Shown piece by piece: positions 15,145 to 23,006 of a DNA stretch of 35,647 nt. The DNA lies in the NCBI RefSeq assembly GCF_002286775.1, contig NZ_NSGJ01000051.1:1-35647 (forward strand). The letters run 5' to 3'. The stretch's first letter is position 1, and each line of letters opens with the position of its first letter. The stretch is from Myroides sp. N17-2. Its GTDB lineage: Bacteria > Bacteroidota > Bacteroidia > Flavobacteriales > Flavobacteriaceae. The notes beneath the pieces were generated by a model. It saw only the letters and a program-made list of their open reading frames with translations. It had not been told where the DNA came from and made no database searches. Made by a program: the position numbers and the translations under genes.

Positions 15145-15633
15145 ATGAAAAAAATCTTAAGTTTAATCGTTGCATTTTTTGGTTTAATGACTGTTACTAT
15201 GGCACAATCAATCACAAGAACAGATGTATCTATCTTCCCTGCTCCTGAGAAAGGGTATAAACAAGTGGTAATCGATGTACCTCATTCATCTAAGGACGAC
15301 TCTAAGAAAATAGAGTTTACAGTAGGTAAATGGATGGAAGTAGACGGGTGTAATCACTTTAGTCTAATGGGTAATTTAGAACAAAAAGATCTTAAAGGAT
15401 GGGGATATAACTATTATGTATTTACAACTACAGGTGATGTAGTGTCTACTAGAATGGGATGTATCGACACTCCTAATAGAAACTTATTTGTAACTGCTCA
15501 GCCAGAATTAACACGTTATAACGGGAAGTTGCCTATCGTGATTTATGTTCCGGAAGAATATGAAGTGAAGTTTAAAATATTCACTACAGATGGTGAGGAA
15601 TACCAAGCTAGTGAGTTTCGTAGAAAAAAATAA
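15145..15633 (+). CDS. eco: Ecotin-family serine protease inhibitor
   Basis: 162 aa with a signal peptide (cut after TMA, about residue 20), so periplasmic. Matches ecotin along its length: FPAPEKGYKQVVIDVP, then VDGCNHFSL, LKGWGYNYYVF (ecotin LEGWGYDYYVF), the reactive loop VSTRMGC, and TRYNGKLPIVIYVPEEYEVK (ecotin RYNSKLPIVVYTP). Cys69 and Cys106 correspond to the loop-anchoring disulfide. In E. coli the loop is STMMAC with P1 Met84; here P1 is Arg103 (codon 15451-15453), which should favour trypsin-like proteases. Ecotin dimers inhibit chymotrypsin-fold proteases such as host neutrophil elastase and complement MASPs. Monocistronic, bounded by the terminator at 15670-15704. Confidence 0.93.
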   Translation: MKKILSLIVAFFGLMTVTMAQSITRTDVSIFPAPEKGYKQVVIDVPHSSKDDSKKIEFTVGKWMEVDGCNHFSLMGNLEQKDLKGWGYNYYVFTTTGDVVSTRMGCIDTPNRNLFVTAQPELTRYNGKLPIVIYVPEEYEVKFKIFTTDGEEYQASEFRRKK

Positions 15634-15669
15634 GCTTATTTATTTATAATAAGCTTGATAATAAGAAGA

Positions 15670-15704
15670 AAGCCCCAAGAGCATTTGCTACTTGGGGCTT
15701 TTTT
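15670..15704. terminator. Bidirectional terminator between ecotin and siderophore-binding genes
   Basis: AAGCCCCAAG / CTTGGGGCTT stem, 11-nt loop, flanked by A-rich and T-rich runs; it serves both convergent genes. Confidence 0.9.
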
Positions 15705-15723
15705 GTAGATATATATGGTGGTG

Positions 15724-16656
15724 TTAATTATAACCTTTAGCGATGTCGTTTAAGAATATTTTAAATGATGTGGCACCTGATCCTGATAAAAACCAAGCAT
15801 CCGGATCTAGATAGATTACTCTTTTATTCTTATAGGCATTTGTCTTTTCTAATAATGCATTAGTAATTACATTAGGTTTAGCAGACTTCTGTACGATAGC
15901 ATCTCTATCTATGATAAATAAGATATCAGGGTTATGCTCTAAGATAAACTCACTGTTAATCATATGCCCGTGATTATTAGCTACTTCAGCAGTCACATTA
16001 GTTGCACTCTTGACACCGAAGTCTTTAAATATAAATCCATAACGTGTATTCTCATCGAATAAGCGGAAATTCCCCTCTGAGTGGATGATCACCATCGCTT
16101 TATCATTACTCTTGCTGACAAGGTCTTTTAGAGCGTTCACACGTATGTCTAAATCTTTTGCTAAGTCTTCAGCTTTAGGTTCTATCTGATAAATCTTTCC
16201 TAATAAGCGGATGTTATCTTGGATATAGTTTAGATAGTTATCTCCTTTATTAGGTATGCCTAACATAAGTGTAGGAGCGATCTTAATCATCTCATCATAG
16301 TCTGCAGGGAAGGCATTATCCATAAAGACTAAATCAGGACTAAGTCGACTCACCGCATCGAAGTTGGGTTTAAATACAGCACCCATATCAGCGATATTCT
16401 TATCATTCTCTAGGTGAGCCAGGTAGTTAGGAGTAAACTCTTTTGCCATTCCTTGAAACGCAATACCCAACTCATCCATATTCTCCATTACTCCTCGTTC
16501 TAGTACAGCTACGGTTTTTGGCTGAATAGGTACTTTTACTGTTGTACCATTGTTTTCTATCTCGATAAAGTTAGTCAGTGGAGTTTCCTCTTTATTTTGT
16601 TTACAGCTAGTCATAGCTATCGCTAGTAAAGCAAAGGCAATTAGTTGTTTTTTCAT
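15724..16656 (-). CDS. Siderophore-binding lipoprotein of an ABC transporter
   Basis: 310 aa, periplasmic_binding_2 (FepB/CeuE/YclQ-like) fold. Lipobox AMTSC. The N-lobe (VPIQPKTVAVLERGVMENMD, LSPDLVFMDNAFPADYDEMI) and C-lobe (HNPDILFIIDRDAI, YKNKRVIYLDPDAWFLSGSG) match the catechol/petrobactin-binding group. The protein would hand ferric siderophore to an inner-membrane permease, but no permease or ATPase gene is in the window, so these must lie elsewhere or another route is used. It is the second gene of an operon with the PepSY-TM protein (gap of 4 nt). Confidence 0.88.
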   Translation of the reverse strand: MKKQLIAFALLAIAMTSCKQNKEETPLTNFIEIENNGTTVKVPIQPKTVAVLERGVMENMDELGIAFQGMAKEFTPNYLAHLENDKNIADMGAVFKPNFDAVSRLSPDLVFMDNAFPADYDEMIKIAPTLMLGIPNKGDNYLNYIQDNIRLLGKIYQIEPKAEDLAKDLDIRVNALKDLVSKSNDKAMVIIHSEGNFRLFDENTRYGFIFKDFGVKSATNVTAEVANNHGHMINSEFILEHNPDILFIIDRDAIVQKSAKPNVITNALLEKTNAYKNKRVIYLDPDAWFLSGSGATSFKIFLNDIAKGYN

Positions 16657-16660
16657 AATA

Positions 16661-17809
16661 TTACTGTTTTTTCGTTTTAGACTTCTTTTTTCTACGTCCC
16701 CACCATACTAAGAACCCTGTGATAGGTAGAGTAGTAGCGATTAACCCTGCGATGAAAGTAGAGAGTTTTCCTAGCTGACCCCACCATTGTCCCATATGAA
16801 TTTGCCATACGAGGTTATCTACCTTGTCGTATATCTTCTGTTTCTTTCCATCATTGACGATCTTTCCTGTGAACTTATCGAAATAGATAGCCTCTTTATT
16901 CTCCTCACTTTTTAATCCTGCATTGGTTCCTAAAAAGAAAGGATAGATACTTACATTGTCATAATTATACGTCCAGATGCGGATAATCTTCTTATCAGGG
17001 TGCATATCGAAGGCTTTCTTGATTAGAGTATTCGTGTCATAGAATGCCATATCTTTGGTAGCGACAGTATCTCTAGGGTAATCTTGTAGCGTATAGAACC
17101 ACATTTTCCCTTCTCCACCGAATAGACTAATCATACCTTTCATCATTGGGCTAAAGAATATCAATAGTCCTGTCATTCCCAATAAGAAACACACGATAGC
17201 ACTATAGAACCCAAAGACATTGTGTAAGTCGTAGTTCAGTCGTTTAAATCTAGCCTTCCACTTGATTTTAAAGCTACTATCTCTTGTTGCTTTTGTCCAT
17301 CTCTTTGGCCACCAAAGTACTAGTCCAGTTAAGGTACTTAAGACAAATACAATAGTAGAGATAGCGACTATCCATCCACCAGTTGACCCCATTAGTAGGT
17401 TAGAGTGCAGATGTGCCACAACATAAAAGAAGCCGATAGTATTGTCTTGTTTTAATATTTCACCAGTATAGGGATTGATATAAACGAAGCGTGGCTTTCT
17501 TTCTTTGGGATTCACTGAATTAATAATCCAACTCTTAGCAGGATCTTTATCAACGATTACATACGAAAAACTCTCTCCCGGAAACTTCTCTTTGTGTATC
17601 GCTGTGATCTGATCTATGCGCAGAGGTATACCTTCAGGCTCTACATAGAGCGCTTCTTTACCTGCAGACCACTGCATAATTTCATCTCCATAAACGATGA
17701 TTGTACCCGTAAGGGATACAAAAACCAATATAATACCTGCTACTATACTTGGCCATAAATGTAACCAAGCAATGATTTTAGAGAAAGTAGATTTACCTTG
17801 TTTCTTCAT
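16661..17809 (-). CDS. PepSY-associated TM protein (putative siderophore reductase)
   Basis: 382 aa, inner membrane, PepSY_TM (PF03929) family. TM1 about 16-38 in IIAWLHLWPSIVAGIILVF; the large extracytoplasmic PepSY part follows (YVEPEGIPLRIDQI; FVYINPYTGEIL); TM2/TM3 about 145-225 with HLHSNLLMG, TGLVLWWPKRW and LHNVFGFYSAI; the last TM ends in LPITGFLVWWGRRKKK. The paired His residues (HLH, LH, WQIHMGQWW) suit haem or iron binding. Family members such as PiuB/FhuF-substitutes and Bacteroides XusC are linked to ferric-siderophore reduction or uptake. It is first in an operon with the siderophore-binding lipoprotein and divergent from an AraC regulator. Confidence 0.88.
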   Translation of the reverse strand: MKKQGKSTFSKIIAWLHLWPSIVAGIILVFVSLTGTIIVYGDEIMQWSAGKEALYVEPEGIPLRIDQITAIHKEKFPGESFSYVIVDKDPAKSWIINSVNPKERKPRFVYINPYTGEILKQDNTIGFFYVVAHLHSNLLMGSTGGWIVAISTIVFVLSTLTGLVLWWPKRWTKATRDSSFKIKWKARFKRLNYDLHNVFGFYSAIVCFLLGMTGLLIFFSPMMKGMISLFGGEGKMWFYTLQDYPRDTVATKDMAFYDTNTLIKKAFDMHPDKKIIRIWTYNYDNVSIYPFFLGTNAGLKSEENKEAIYFDKFTGKIVNDGKKQKIYDKVDNLVWQIHMGQWWGQLGKLSTFIAGLIATTLPITGFLVWWGRRKKKSKTKKQ

Positions 17810-17891
17810 AAGACGGATAGGGACTGTAGAGCAGCACTATGAGAAGATACTCTAGTATGTCGAATTAAAAGTTATTTAGATTTAGTTCAAA

Positions 17892-17922
17892 TTGTTGTGA
17901 TGCGAAATTAATTGTAATTTTG
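17892..17922 (+). promoter_or_regulatory. Promoter of the first AraC-type gene
   Basis: TTG (17892-17894 or 17895-17897), 20 or 17 nt spacer, then TAATTTTG (17915-17922), 41 nt before the ATG at 17964. The 154-nt gap to the divergent PepSY-TM gene must also hold that gene's promoter; no clear -7 box was found for it. Confidence 0.65.
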
Positions 17923-17963
17923 CGTCACTATCTACGCAAAACGTATTTATAAATCTACGAGTT

Positions 17964-18941
17964 ATGAGTCTTTTATATCAGCAATATCAAGAAGTATTAA
18001 AGAGCATCCCTAATCGAATAGAGTGGGGAAGTAGTGAGGTATATAAAGAGCGTTATGGGCAGTTTACGTTTAAGGGAATACCTATTAAACAGAAGTTTAT
18101 AGACCACCCTGACTTTATTATTTCTTACGGGGAGTGGTCTGTACTTAAAGAGACAGAGGTAGTAGTGAGTAATATGCAGAGTACTTTTAAGCTGATGTTA
18201 GAGTTAGAAGGATATTCGTGTTATACAGATAAGCAAGTTACCATTGAAGTACCACAAGATTGTTTTAATCTGATTTATGTTCCTCAAGCTAATGGTAAAC
18301 TGAAGTATAAAACGAACCGAAAGGTGGTAGAAGTAATCTTTGACCAAGAGTACTTTATGCGTTTAGTCAAAACTAAGTTACCTGCCTTACTTCCTTTTTT
18401 AGATGCAATAGAACAAGGTAAGGCAATCACTTTATTCGCTAAAGCAAAGACCATATCTATAGAGATACATCAGTTGCTACTGATGATTCTACAGAATGAT
18501 GTACATCCTGATTTAAAGCAAGTGTATTTAGAGACTAAGATTACGGAGCTGTTATTACTTAGTGTACAGGAGTCTCTAGACCGTCAGGTCGCTCCTATAG
18601 AAGAGATCAGCTCTATGAATGACGCTGATAAGTTATTGCATATCAAAACGTGGATAGATAATCATTTCCTACAGGATATCACATTCTCTATGTTAAGCCA
18701 ACGCTTTTATATCAATGAATACAAGCTCAAGAAGTATTTTAAGAAGTATTATCACTCATCATTGATTAAGTATGTACGTGATCTGCGTTTTGAATACGCA
18801 CATCAGTTACTTTCTTCACAGAAATTCTCTGTCAATAAGGTAGCCGAATTATTACATTATGAATATCCACAGCACTTCGCTATCGCATTTAAGAAACGGT
18901 ATGGTATTCCACCTAGTACGTTGATTCACAGAAAGAGTTAA
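17964..18941 (+). CDS. AraC-family regulator, PchR-like (first of two)
   Basis: 325 aa. A long N-terminal sensing region (about 1-215) without a recognised enzyme domain, and a C-terminal AraC double HTH (about 225-325: FSMLSQRFYINEYKLKKYFK, then VNKVAELLHYEYPQHFAIAF KKRYG). The NEYKLKKYFK first helix and overall layout resemble PchR, which turns on siderophore genes when bound to ferric siderophore. Divergent from the PepSY-TM/siderophore-binding operon, which it probably controls (inference from position). Shares family and layout with the next gene but is not a recent copy. Confidence 0.85.
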   Translation: MSLLYQQYQEVLKSIPNRIEWGSSEVYKERYGQFTFKGIPIKQKFIDHPDFIISYGEWSVLKETEVVVSNMQSTFKLMLELEGYSCYTDKQVTIEVPQDCFNLIYVPQANGKLKYKTNRKVVEVIFDQEYFMRLVKTKLPALLPFLDAIEQGKAITLFAKAKTISIEIHQLLLMILQNDVHPDLKQVYLETKITELLLLSVQESLDRQVAPIEEISSMNDADKLLHIKTWIDNHFLQDITFSMLSQRFYINEYKLKKYFKKYYHSSLIKYVRDLRFEYAHQLLSSQKFSVNKVAELLHYEYPQHFAIAFKKRYGIPPSTLIHRKS

Positions 18942-18995
18942 TTCTGAAATAACAATATTATTTAGAGTGGATTTAGATAGAGAGCTCTTTTTATG

Positions 18996-19003
18996 TAACT
19001 TTG
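18996..19003 (+). promoter_or_regulatory. -7 box of the second AraC-type gene
   Basis: TAACTTTG matches TAnnTTTG, 33 nt before the ATG at 19037, so the second regulator can be transcribed on its own. Confidence 0.5.
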
Positions 19004-19036
19004 CCATTTTAAAGCAGTAATTGTTAGGTTAATGTC

Positions 19037-19969
19037 ATGATAAAAGAAACGTATATAAATGTAGGGGAGCGCTATGCTAATCACGGTATTAAAGGAGATA
19101 TACACCTTGTCGATATGGATGAACTTCATATAGATCAAGTTTCTTTACAACATAAAACGAAACAAGAGAAGCAAGTATTAAGAGACCAGAAGCATATAGA
19201 GCTTTTCTTTTTGTTTCAGGGAGAACACTTTTACAACTCAAATAAGAAACAATGTGTCAATACTTCCACAGGCCGTTTTAGTTTCTTTCACTTGCCTAAT
19301 ATCGACGGCTCACTTGCTTTTAATCCTGTTGAGGGCAACTATAGCTCTATCGGAATAGAGTTGTCTATTGAGTATTTAGAGCGTGTATTTAATGGAGATT
19401 TAGAGTTGTTAGGAGAGTTTGGCAAGTCTCTATACAGTGAGCGTGAGAGCGCATTCTCATCTAATGTGATGATTCAACCACAAATGAAAAGGGTACTTCA
19501 AGATCTTGTTCATAATGACTATACAGGTACGATGAAGAAAATGTATATAGAGTCTAAGATCATAGAGATTCTATTGCAAGTCATTAAGCATGGAGGAGAG
19601 AGTAGATATGATTTGTCAGGTGGTTCTTTAAGCAGAAGTGATATCGATAAACTGTATTATGTTAGAGAATTAGTGAGTAATAATCTACAGAATCCATACT
19701 CCTTAAGAGAGTTGTCACGACTAGCGGGGATCAATGAGTTTAAACTAAAGAAAGGCTTTAAAGAGATTTTCTCTACTACGATATTTAATCATTTGTATGA
19801 CGAGCGTATGGTGCTTGGTCAGAAGTTACTGATCGAACAAGATACTTCGATAGCTGATATCGCTCAGCAAGTGGGGTATAAGAATCCTACGCACTTTACA
19901 GCAGCCTTTAAACGCAAGTTTAACGAACTACCCAAAGAAGTTAAGAGTGGTAAACTTATTCAGTTCTAG
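19037..19969 (+). CDS. AraC-family regulator, PchR-like (second of two)
   Basis: 310 aa. N-terminal region (about 1-200: IELFFLFQGEHFYNSNKKQ; GRFSFFHLPNIDG) suits a cupin-like or novel ligand domain. C-terminal AraC HTH: SLRELSRLAGINEFKLKKGF, then TSIADIAQQVGYKNPTHFTA, AFKRKFNELP. The INEFKLKKGFKEIF helix is the PchR signature region. 95 nt after the first AraC gene with its own -7 box. The TonB receptor at 24359 and the siderophore operon at 15724-17809 are candidate targets; which regulator serves which is not visible. Confidence 0.85.
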   Translation: MIKETYINVGERYANHGIKGDIHLVDMDELHIDQVSLQHKTKQEKQVLRDQKHIELFFLFQGEHFYNSNKKQCVNTSTGRFSFFHLPNIDGSLAFNPVEGNYSSIGIELSIEYLERVFNGDLELLGEFGKSLYSERESAFSSNVMIQPQMKRVLQDLVHNDYTGTMKKMYIESKIIEILLQVIKHGGESRYDLSGGSLSRSDIDKLYYVRELVSNNLQNPYSLRELSRLAGINEFKLKKGFKEIFSTTIFNHLYDERMVLGQKLLIEQDTSIADIAQQVGYKNPTHFTAAFKRKFNELPKEVKSGKLIQF

Positions 19970-19980
19970 TAAGGATTAAC

Positions 19981-20043
19981 AAAAAAAACAGCATAGATAC
20001 CGATCCAATAGTAAGGTGAATCTGTTGTTATATCTATACTGTT
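19981..20043 (-). terminator. Terminator between convergent AraC and EamA genes
   Basis: AACAGCATAGATA (left) pairs with TATCTATACTGTT (right), one wobble pair, across a ~30-nt loop. The A-run on the left gives a T-run on the minus strand, so it suits the EamA gene best. Confidence 0.55.
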
Positions 20044-20066
20044 TACGCAACTAATAATTGGGGTTA

Positions 20067-20957
20067 TTAGCCGAACTTTTTACTTCCTGCTACACATAGG
20101 ATAACTCCTATAGTAACTAATATCATATTAGAACTTACGTGTTCATTTAATAAAGTCGCTGCTAATGCTAAGCCAAAGAAGGGTTGTAATAATTGTAATT
20201 GTCCTACTGATGCAGTCCCTCCTTGTGCCAATCCTTTATACCAAAATATAAACCCTATAAACATACTAAAAATACCTAAATAAGCTACACCTATCCACGT
20301 TTCTGTACTAATTAAAGAAGGTGCACTTGGTGCAGTTAAGAACATAATAGGTAATGATATTGGTAATGAGATCACTACAGCCCAAGAGATTACTTGCCAT
20401 CCACCTAAAGATTTCGATAGTTTAGCTCCCTCTGCATAGCTTAATCCACATAATAGTATAGCGATAATCATTAGGATATTTCCTACAGGAGAACTTGTAC
20501 CTCCTTGTAAAGCTGCAAACCCAATGACAATAAGACTTCCTAATATAGAGAATAACCAGAAGATACGCTTTGGTTTTTCGCCTCCTCTAAGTACTGCAAA
20601 TACTGCTGTTGACATCGGTAAGATACCTAAGTATACGAGTGAGTGAGCCGAAGTGATATATTGTAAAGCTAGTGCAGATAAAAGAGGAAAACCAATTACT
20701 CCTCCTATTGCTACGATAGCTAAAGGCATTAATTGTTTCTTAGTAGGTCTTTTCTCTTTAAAAATAAGTAAACAGATTAGAGCTAATATACCAGCTATAC
20801 CCGCTCTTGCAGCTGTTACGAATATAGGGTCTAGTGATAATACTGCCACTTTCGTAGCGGGCATAGACCCACTAAATAGTAATACACCTATAAATCCATT
20901 GACCCAACCACTTGTTGCTGTTTGCTGTGTTGACTCTAATACTGTAGCTTGTTTCAT
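20067..20957 (-). CDS. EamA/DMT-family transporter
   Basis: 296 aa with about ten hydrophobic segments and two EamA repeats (about 15-145 and 155-290). Typical stretches are GVLLFSGSMPATKVAVLSLD, ITSAHSLVYLGILPMSTAVF, IAILLCGLSYAEGAKLSK and GLAQGGTASVGQLQLLQPFF. The drug/metabolite group exports amino acids, their analogues or other small metabolites. Divergent (91-nt gap) from a MocR-type PLP regulator, a common pairing in which the regulator senses an amino acid or vitamin-like ligand and controls the exporter; the substrate is not visible. Confidence 0.9.
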   Translation of the reverse strand: MKQATVLESTQQTATSGWVNGFIGVLLFSGSMPATKVAVLSLDPIFVTAARAGIAGILALICLLIFKEKRPTKKQLMPLAIVAIGGVIGFPLLSALALQYITSAHSLVYLGILPMSTAVFAVLRGGEKPKRIFWLFSILGSLIVIGFAALQGGTSSPVGNILMIIAILLCGLSYAEGAKLSKSLGGWQVISWAVVISLPISLPIMFLTAPSAPSLISTETWIGVAYLGIFSMFIGFIFWYKGLAQGGTASVGQLQLLQPFFGLALAATLLNEHVSSNMILVTIGVILCVAGSKKFG

Positions 20958-20977
20958 TTTTCTTATTATTTACAAGA

Positions 20978-20985
20978 CAAAATTA
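20978..20985 (-). promoter_or_regulatory. -7 box of the EamA gene
   Basis: TAATTTTG on the minus strand, 20 nt upstream of the EamA start. It is 34 bp from the divergent -7 box of the regulator gene, so a regulator bound between them could act on both. Confidence 0.55.
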
Positions 20986-21019
20986 GAGCAAATGTTAATT
21001 AAGTACAGTATCAATTTTG

Positions 21020-21027
21020 TATATTTG
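21020..21027 (+). promoter_or_regulatory. -7 box of the MocR-type regulator gene
   Basis: TATATTTG, 21 nt upstream of the ATG at 21049. Confidence 0.55.
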
Positions 21028-21048
21028 GATGGACACAGTTGAGAATAT

Positions 21049-22470
21049 ATGGAACAATCATTTTTGTATTTAAACATAGCAGACGCGATAGCTAATCAGA
21101 TTAGAACAGGTGTATTAAGAGAAGGAGATAAGCTCCCTTCTGTGCGTATGCTCTGTACAGAGCATCAGATAAGTATGAATACGGCTAAGCGAGTATATCT
21201 AGAGTTAGAGGCGCTTGCCTTAGTGGAGTCTAAGCCACAGTCAGGCTACTTCGTAAGCAACTTGTTTTATGCAGAAGTTCCCTTGCCTCAGGTGAGTAAC
21301 CCCATATTCTTAGCGAACAATAAAGAACCTAGAGAGATTATCCGAAAGGTTTATGCTAATATGGGGAACAGAGCTTTAACCTTGTTCTCTTACAGTACCC
21401 TATATGATGATTTCTTGCCATTAGCGAAGATGAAGAAAGAGATACTTACAGCGTCACGTACTCTTGTTAATGGAGGGATAGAGTATGACTCTGTACAGGG
21501 AAATATTAACTTGAGAAGAATGATAGCGCAGCGTTCTATTACGTGGGGAGGAAGTATAAAAGAAGAAGACATCATCACAACTAATGGAAGTATGAGTGCC
21601 ATATCGCTGTGTATGTTAGCATTGGGTAAACCAGGTGATACCATAGCGATTGAGAGCCCATGTTATCCAGGTATATTTCAGTTGGCTATTGATCTAGGGT
21701 TTAAAGTAATCGAACTACCGACAGATCCGGCTACAGGGATAAAGATAGAGGCACTAAGAGATGCAGTAGATCATATCGATATGTGTTTATTGATCTCTAA
21801 TTATAATACACCATTAGGAAGCTGTATGCCTGATGAGAATAAGAAAGAAATAGTAGAATTATTAGCCAAGCACAATATCCCTTTAATAGAAGATGACGTT
21901 TATGGTGATCTGTATTTTGGTACCCAGCGTCCCAAGTGTTGTAAGGCATTTGATACAACAGGTAATGTACTTTGGTGTAGTTCTGTATCTAAGACATTAG
22001 CGCCAGGATATAGAGTAGGATGGGTATCTGCAGGTAAGTATAAAGACAAGATTATGCACCAAAAGTTAGTACACGCTATCTCTACACCACCTTTAATGCA
22101 AGAAGCAGTCGCTAGCTTTATGAAATCAGGGAACTATGATAAGCACCTGCGTAAAATAAGAAAGGATATCTATAGCAATTACCAAAAATATCTAAACACC
22201 ATTATCACTAGTTTCCCTATCGGAACAAAGGTAAACAGACCGCAAGGAGGACTATCACTATGGATAGAGTTTGACGAGAAGATAGACGCGATGGATCTAT
22301 ATGACTTAGCCATCGCAGAAAATATCAGTATTGCACCCGGGAGAATGTTCACAGTACAGGAGCAGTTTGAGAACTGTATCAGGCTGTGTATAGGCTTACC
22401 TTGGTCAGAGGAAGTAGAAGAAAAACTAAAGAGAGTAGGGGTATTGAGTAAAAAATTATTGAATAAATAG
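21049..22470 (+). CDS. MocR/PdxR-type regulator (GntR HTH + aminotransferase fold)
   Basis: 473 aa. N-terminal GntR winged helix (about 1-72: IADAIANQIRTGVLREGDKL, PSVRMLCTEHQISMNTAKRV), then a linker and a fold-type-I aminotransferase domain (about 100-470). The PLP lysine is K315 in SSVSKTLAPGYRVGW; the conserved ISNYNTPLG and IEDDVYGDLYF are also present, as is the late arginine in CIRLCIGLP. MocR proteins usually do not transaminate but sense PLP-amino acid adducts and repress or activate nearby genes. The divergent EamA exporter is the likely target. No terminator is evident; the repeat cluster follows. Confidence 0.92.
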   Translation: MEQSFLYLNIADAIANQIRTGVLREGDKLPSVRMLCTEHQISMNTAKRVYLELEALALVESKPQSGYFVSNLFYAEVPLPQVSNPIFLANNKEPREIIRKVYANMGNRALTLFSYSTLYDDFLPLAKMKKEILTASRTLVNGGIEYDSVQGNINLRRMIAQRSITWGGSIKEEDIITTNGSMSAISLCMLALGKPGDTIAIESPCYPGIFQLAIDLGFKVIELPTDPATGIKIEALRDAVDHIDMCLLISNYNTPLGSCMPDENKKEIVELLAKHNIPLIEDDVYGDLYFGTQRPKCCKAFDTTGNVLWCSSVSKTLAPGYRVGWVSAGKYKDKIMHQKLVHAISTPPLMQEAVASFMKSGNYDKHLRKIRKDIYSNYQKYLNTIITSFPIGTKVNRPQGGLSLWIEFDEKIDAMDLYDLAIAENISIAPGRMFTVQEQFENCIRLCIGLPWSEEVEEKLKRVGVLSKKLLNK

Positions 22471-22655
22471 AGTTATAGTTAACAGTGTACAGTTGACAGT
22501 GTACGGCTTTTAACTTGCTTTTAGAAAGATGATTACACTTAAGAAAGGAAGATTATTTAAGGTAATATGTATTGTCGTATATTTATAATCCGTATTTCTC
22601 TCAAACTATTTCATGCTGAAGAATGAAGCATCTCATATATAACTCCACCTAGTAA

Positions 22656-22967
22656 CCACAGTCTATATAGCCCTATGGCTGAAAGCCAATAATTCCTAAT
22701 TCTTAATTTTAAATTCCTAATTAAGCGAAGCGCCTACCACAGTCTACATAACCATATGGCTGAAAGCCAACAATTCGTAATTTTAAATTCCTAATTAAGC
22801 GAAGCGCTCACCACAGTCTATATAGCCCTATGGCTGAAAGCCAATAATTCCTAATTAAGCGAAGCGCCACCACAGTCTACATAACCATATGGCTGAAAGC
22901 CAACGATTCCTAATTCGTAATTCCTAATTCGTAATTATGATTTATAGCCCTATGGCTGAAAGCCAAC
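22656..22967. repeat. REP-like repeat cluster (five units)
   Basis: Units start at 22656, 22737, 22811, 22867 and about 22931. Core: CCACAGTCTA, then type A (TATAGCCCTATGGCTGAAAG) or type B (ATAACCATATGGCTGAAAG), then CCAAYAATTC. Units 1-3 end in TAATTAAGCGAAGCGC. TGGCT-GAA-AGCCA and GCG-AAG-CGC can form small hairpins. Types alternate A-B-A-B-A, so a two-unit block was probably duplicated. The filler is made of ATTCCTAATTCGTAATT-like short repeats and continues to about 23020. The 22471-22655 stretch before it holds only a short ACAGTGTAC direct repeat. No gene is seen in 22471-23006. Confidence 0.8.
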
Positions 22968-23006
22968 AATTCCTAATTCCTAATTATTAATTCCTAATTC
23001 TACTCC

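Noticed and set aside
20653..21042. 129-aa ORF opposite the EamA gene
   Set aside because: Antisense shadow of a well-supported transporter gene.
22656..22967. CRISPR array
   Set aside because: Intervals are low-complexity copies of ATTCCTAATT rather than unique spacers, unit spacing varies (56-81 bp), and no cas gene is present.
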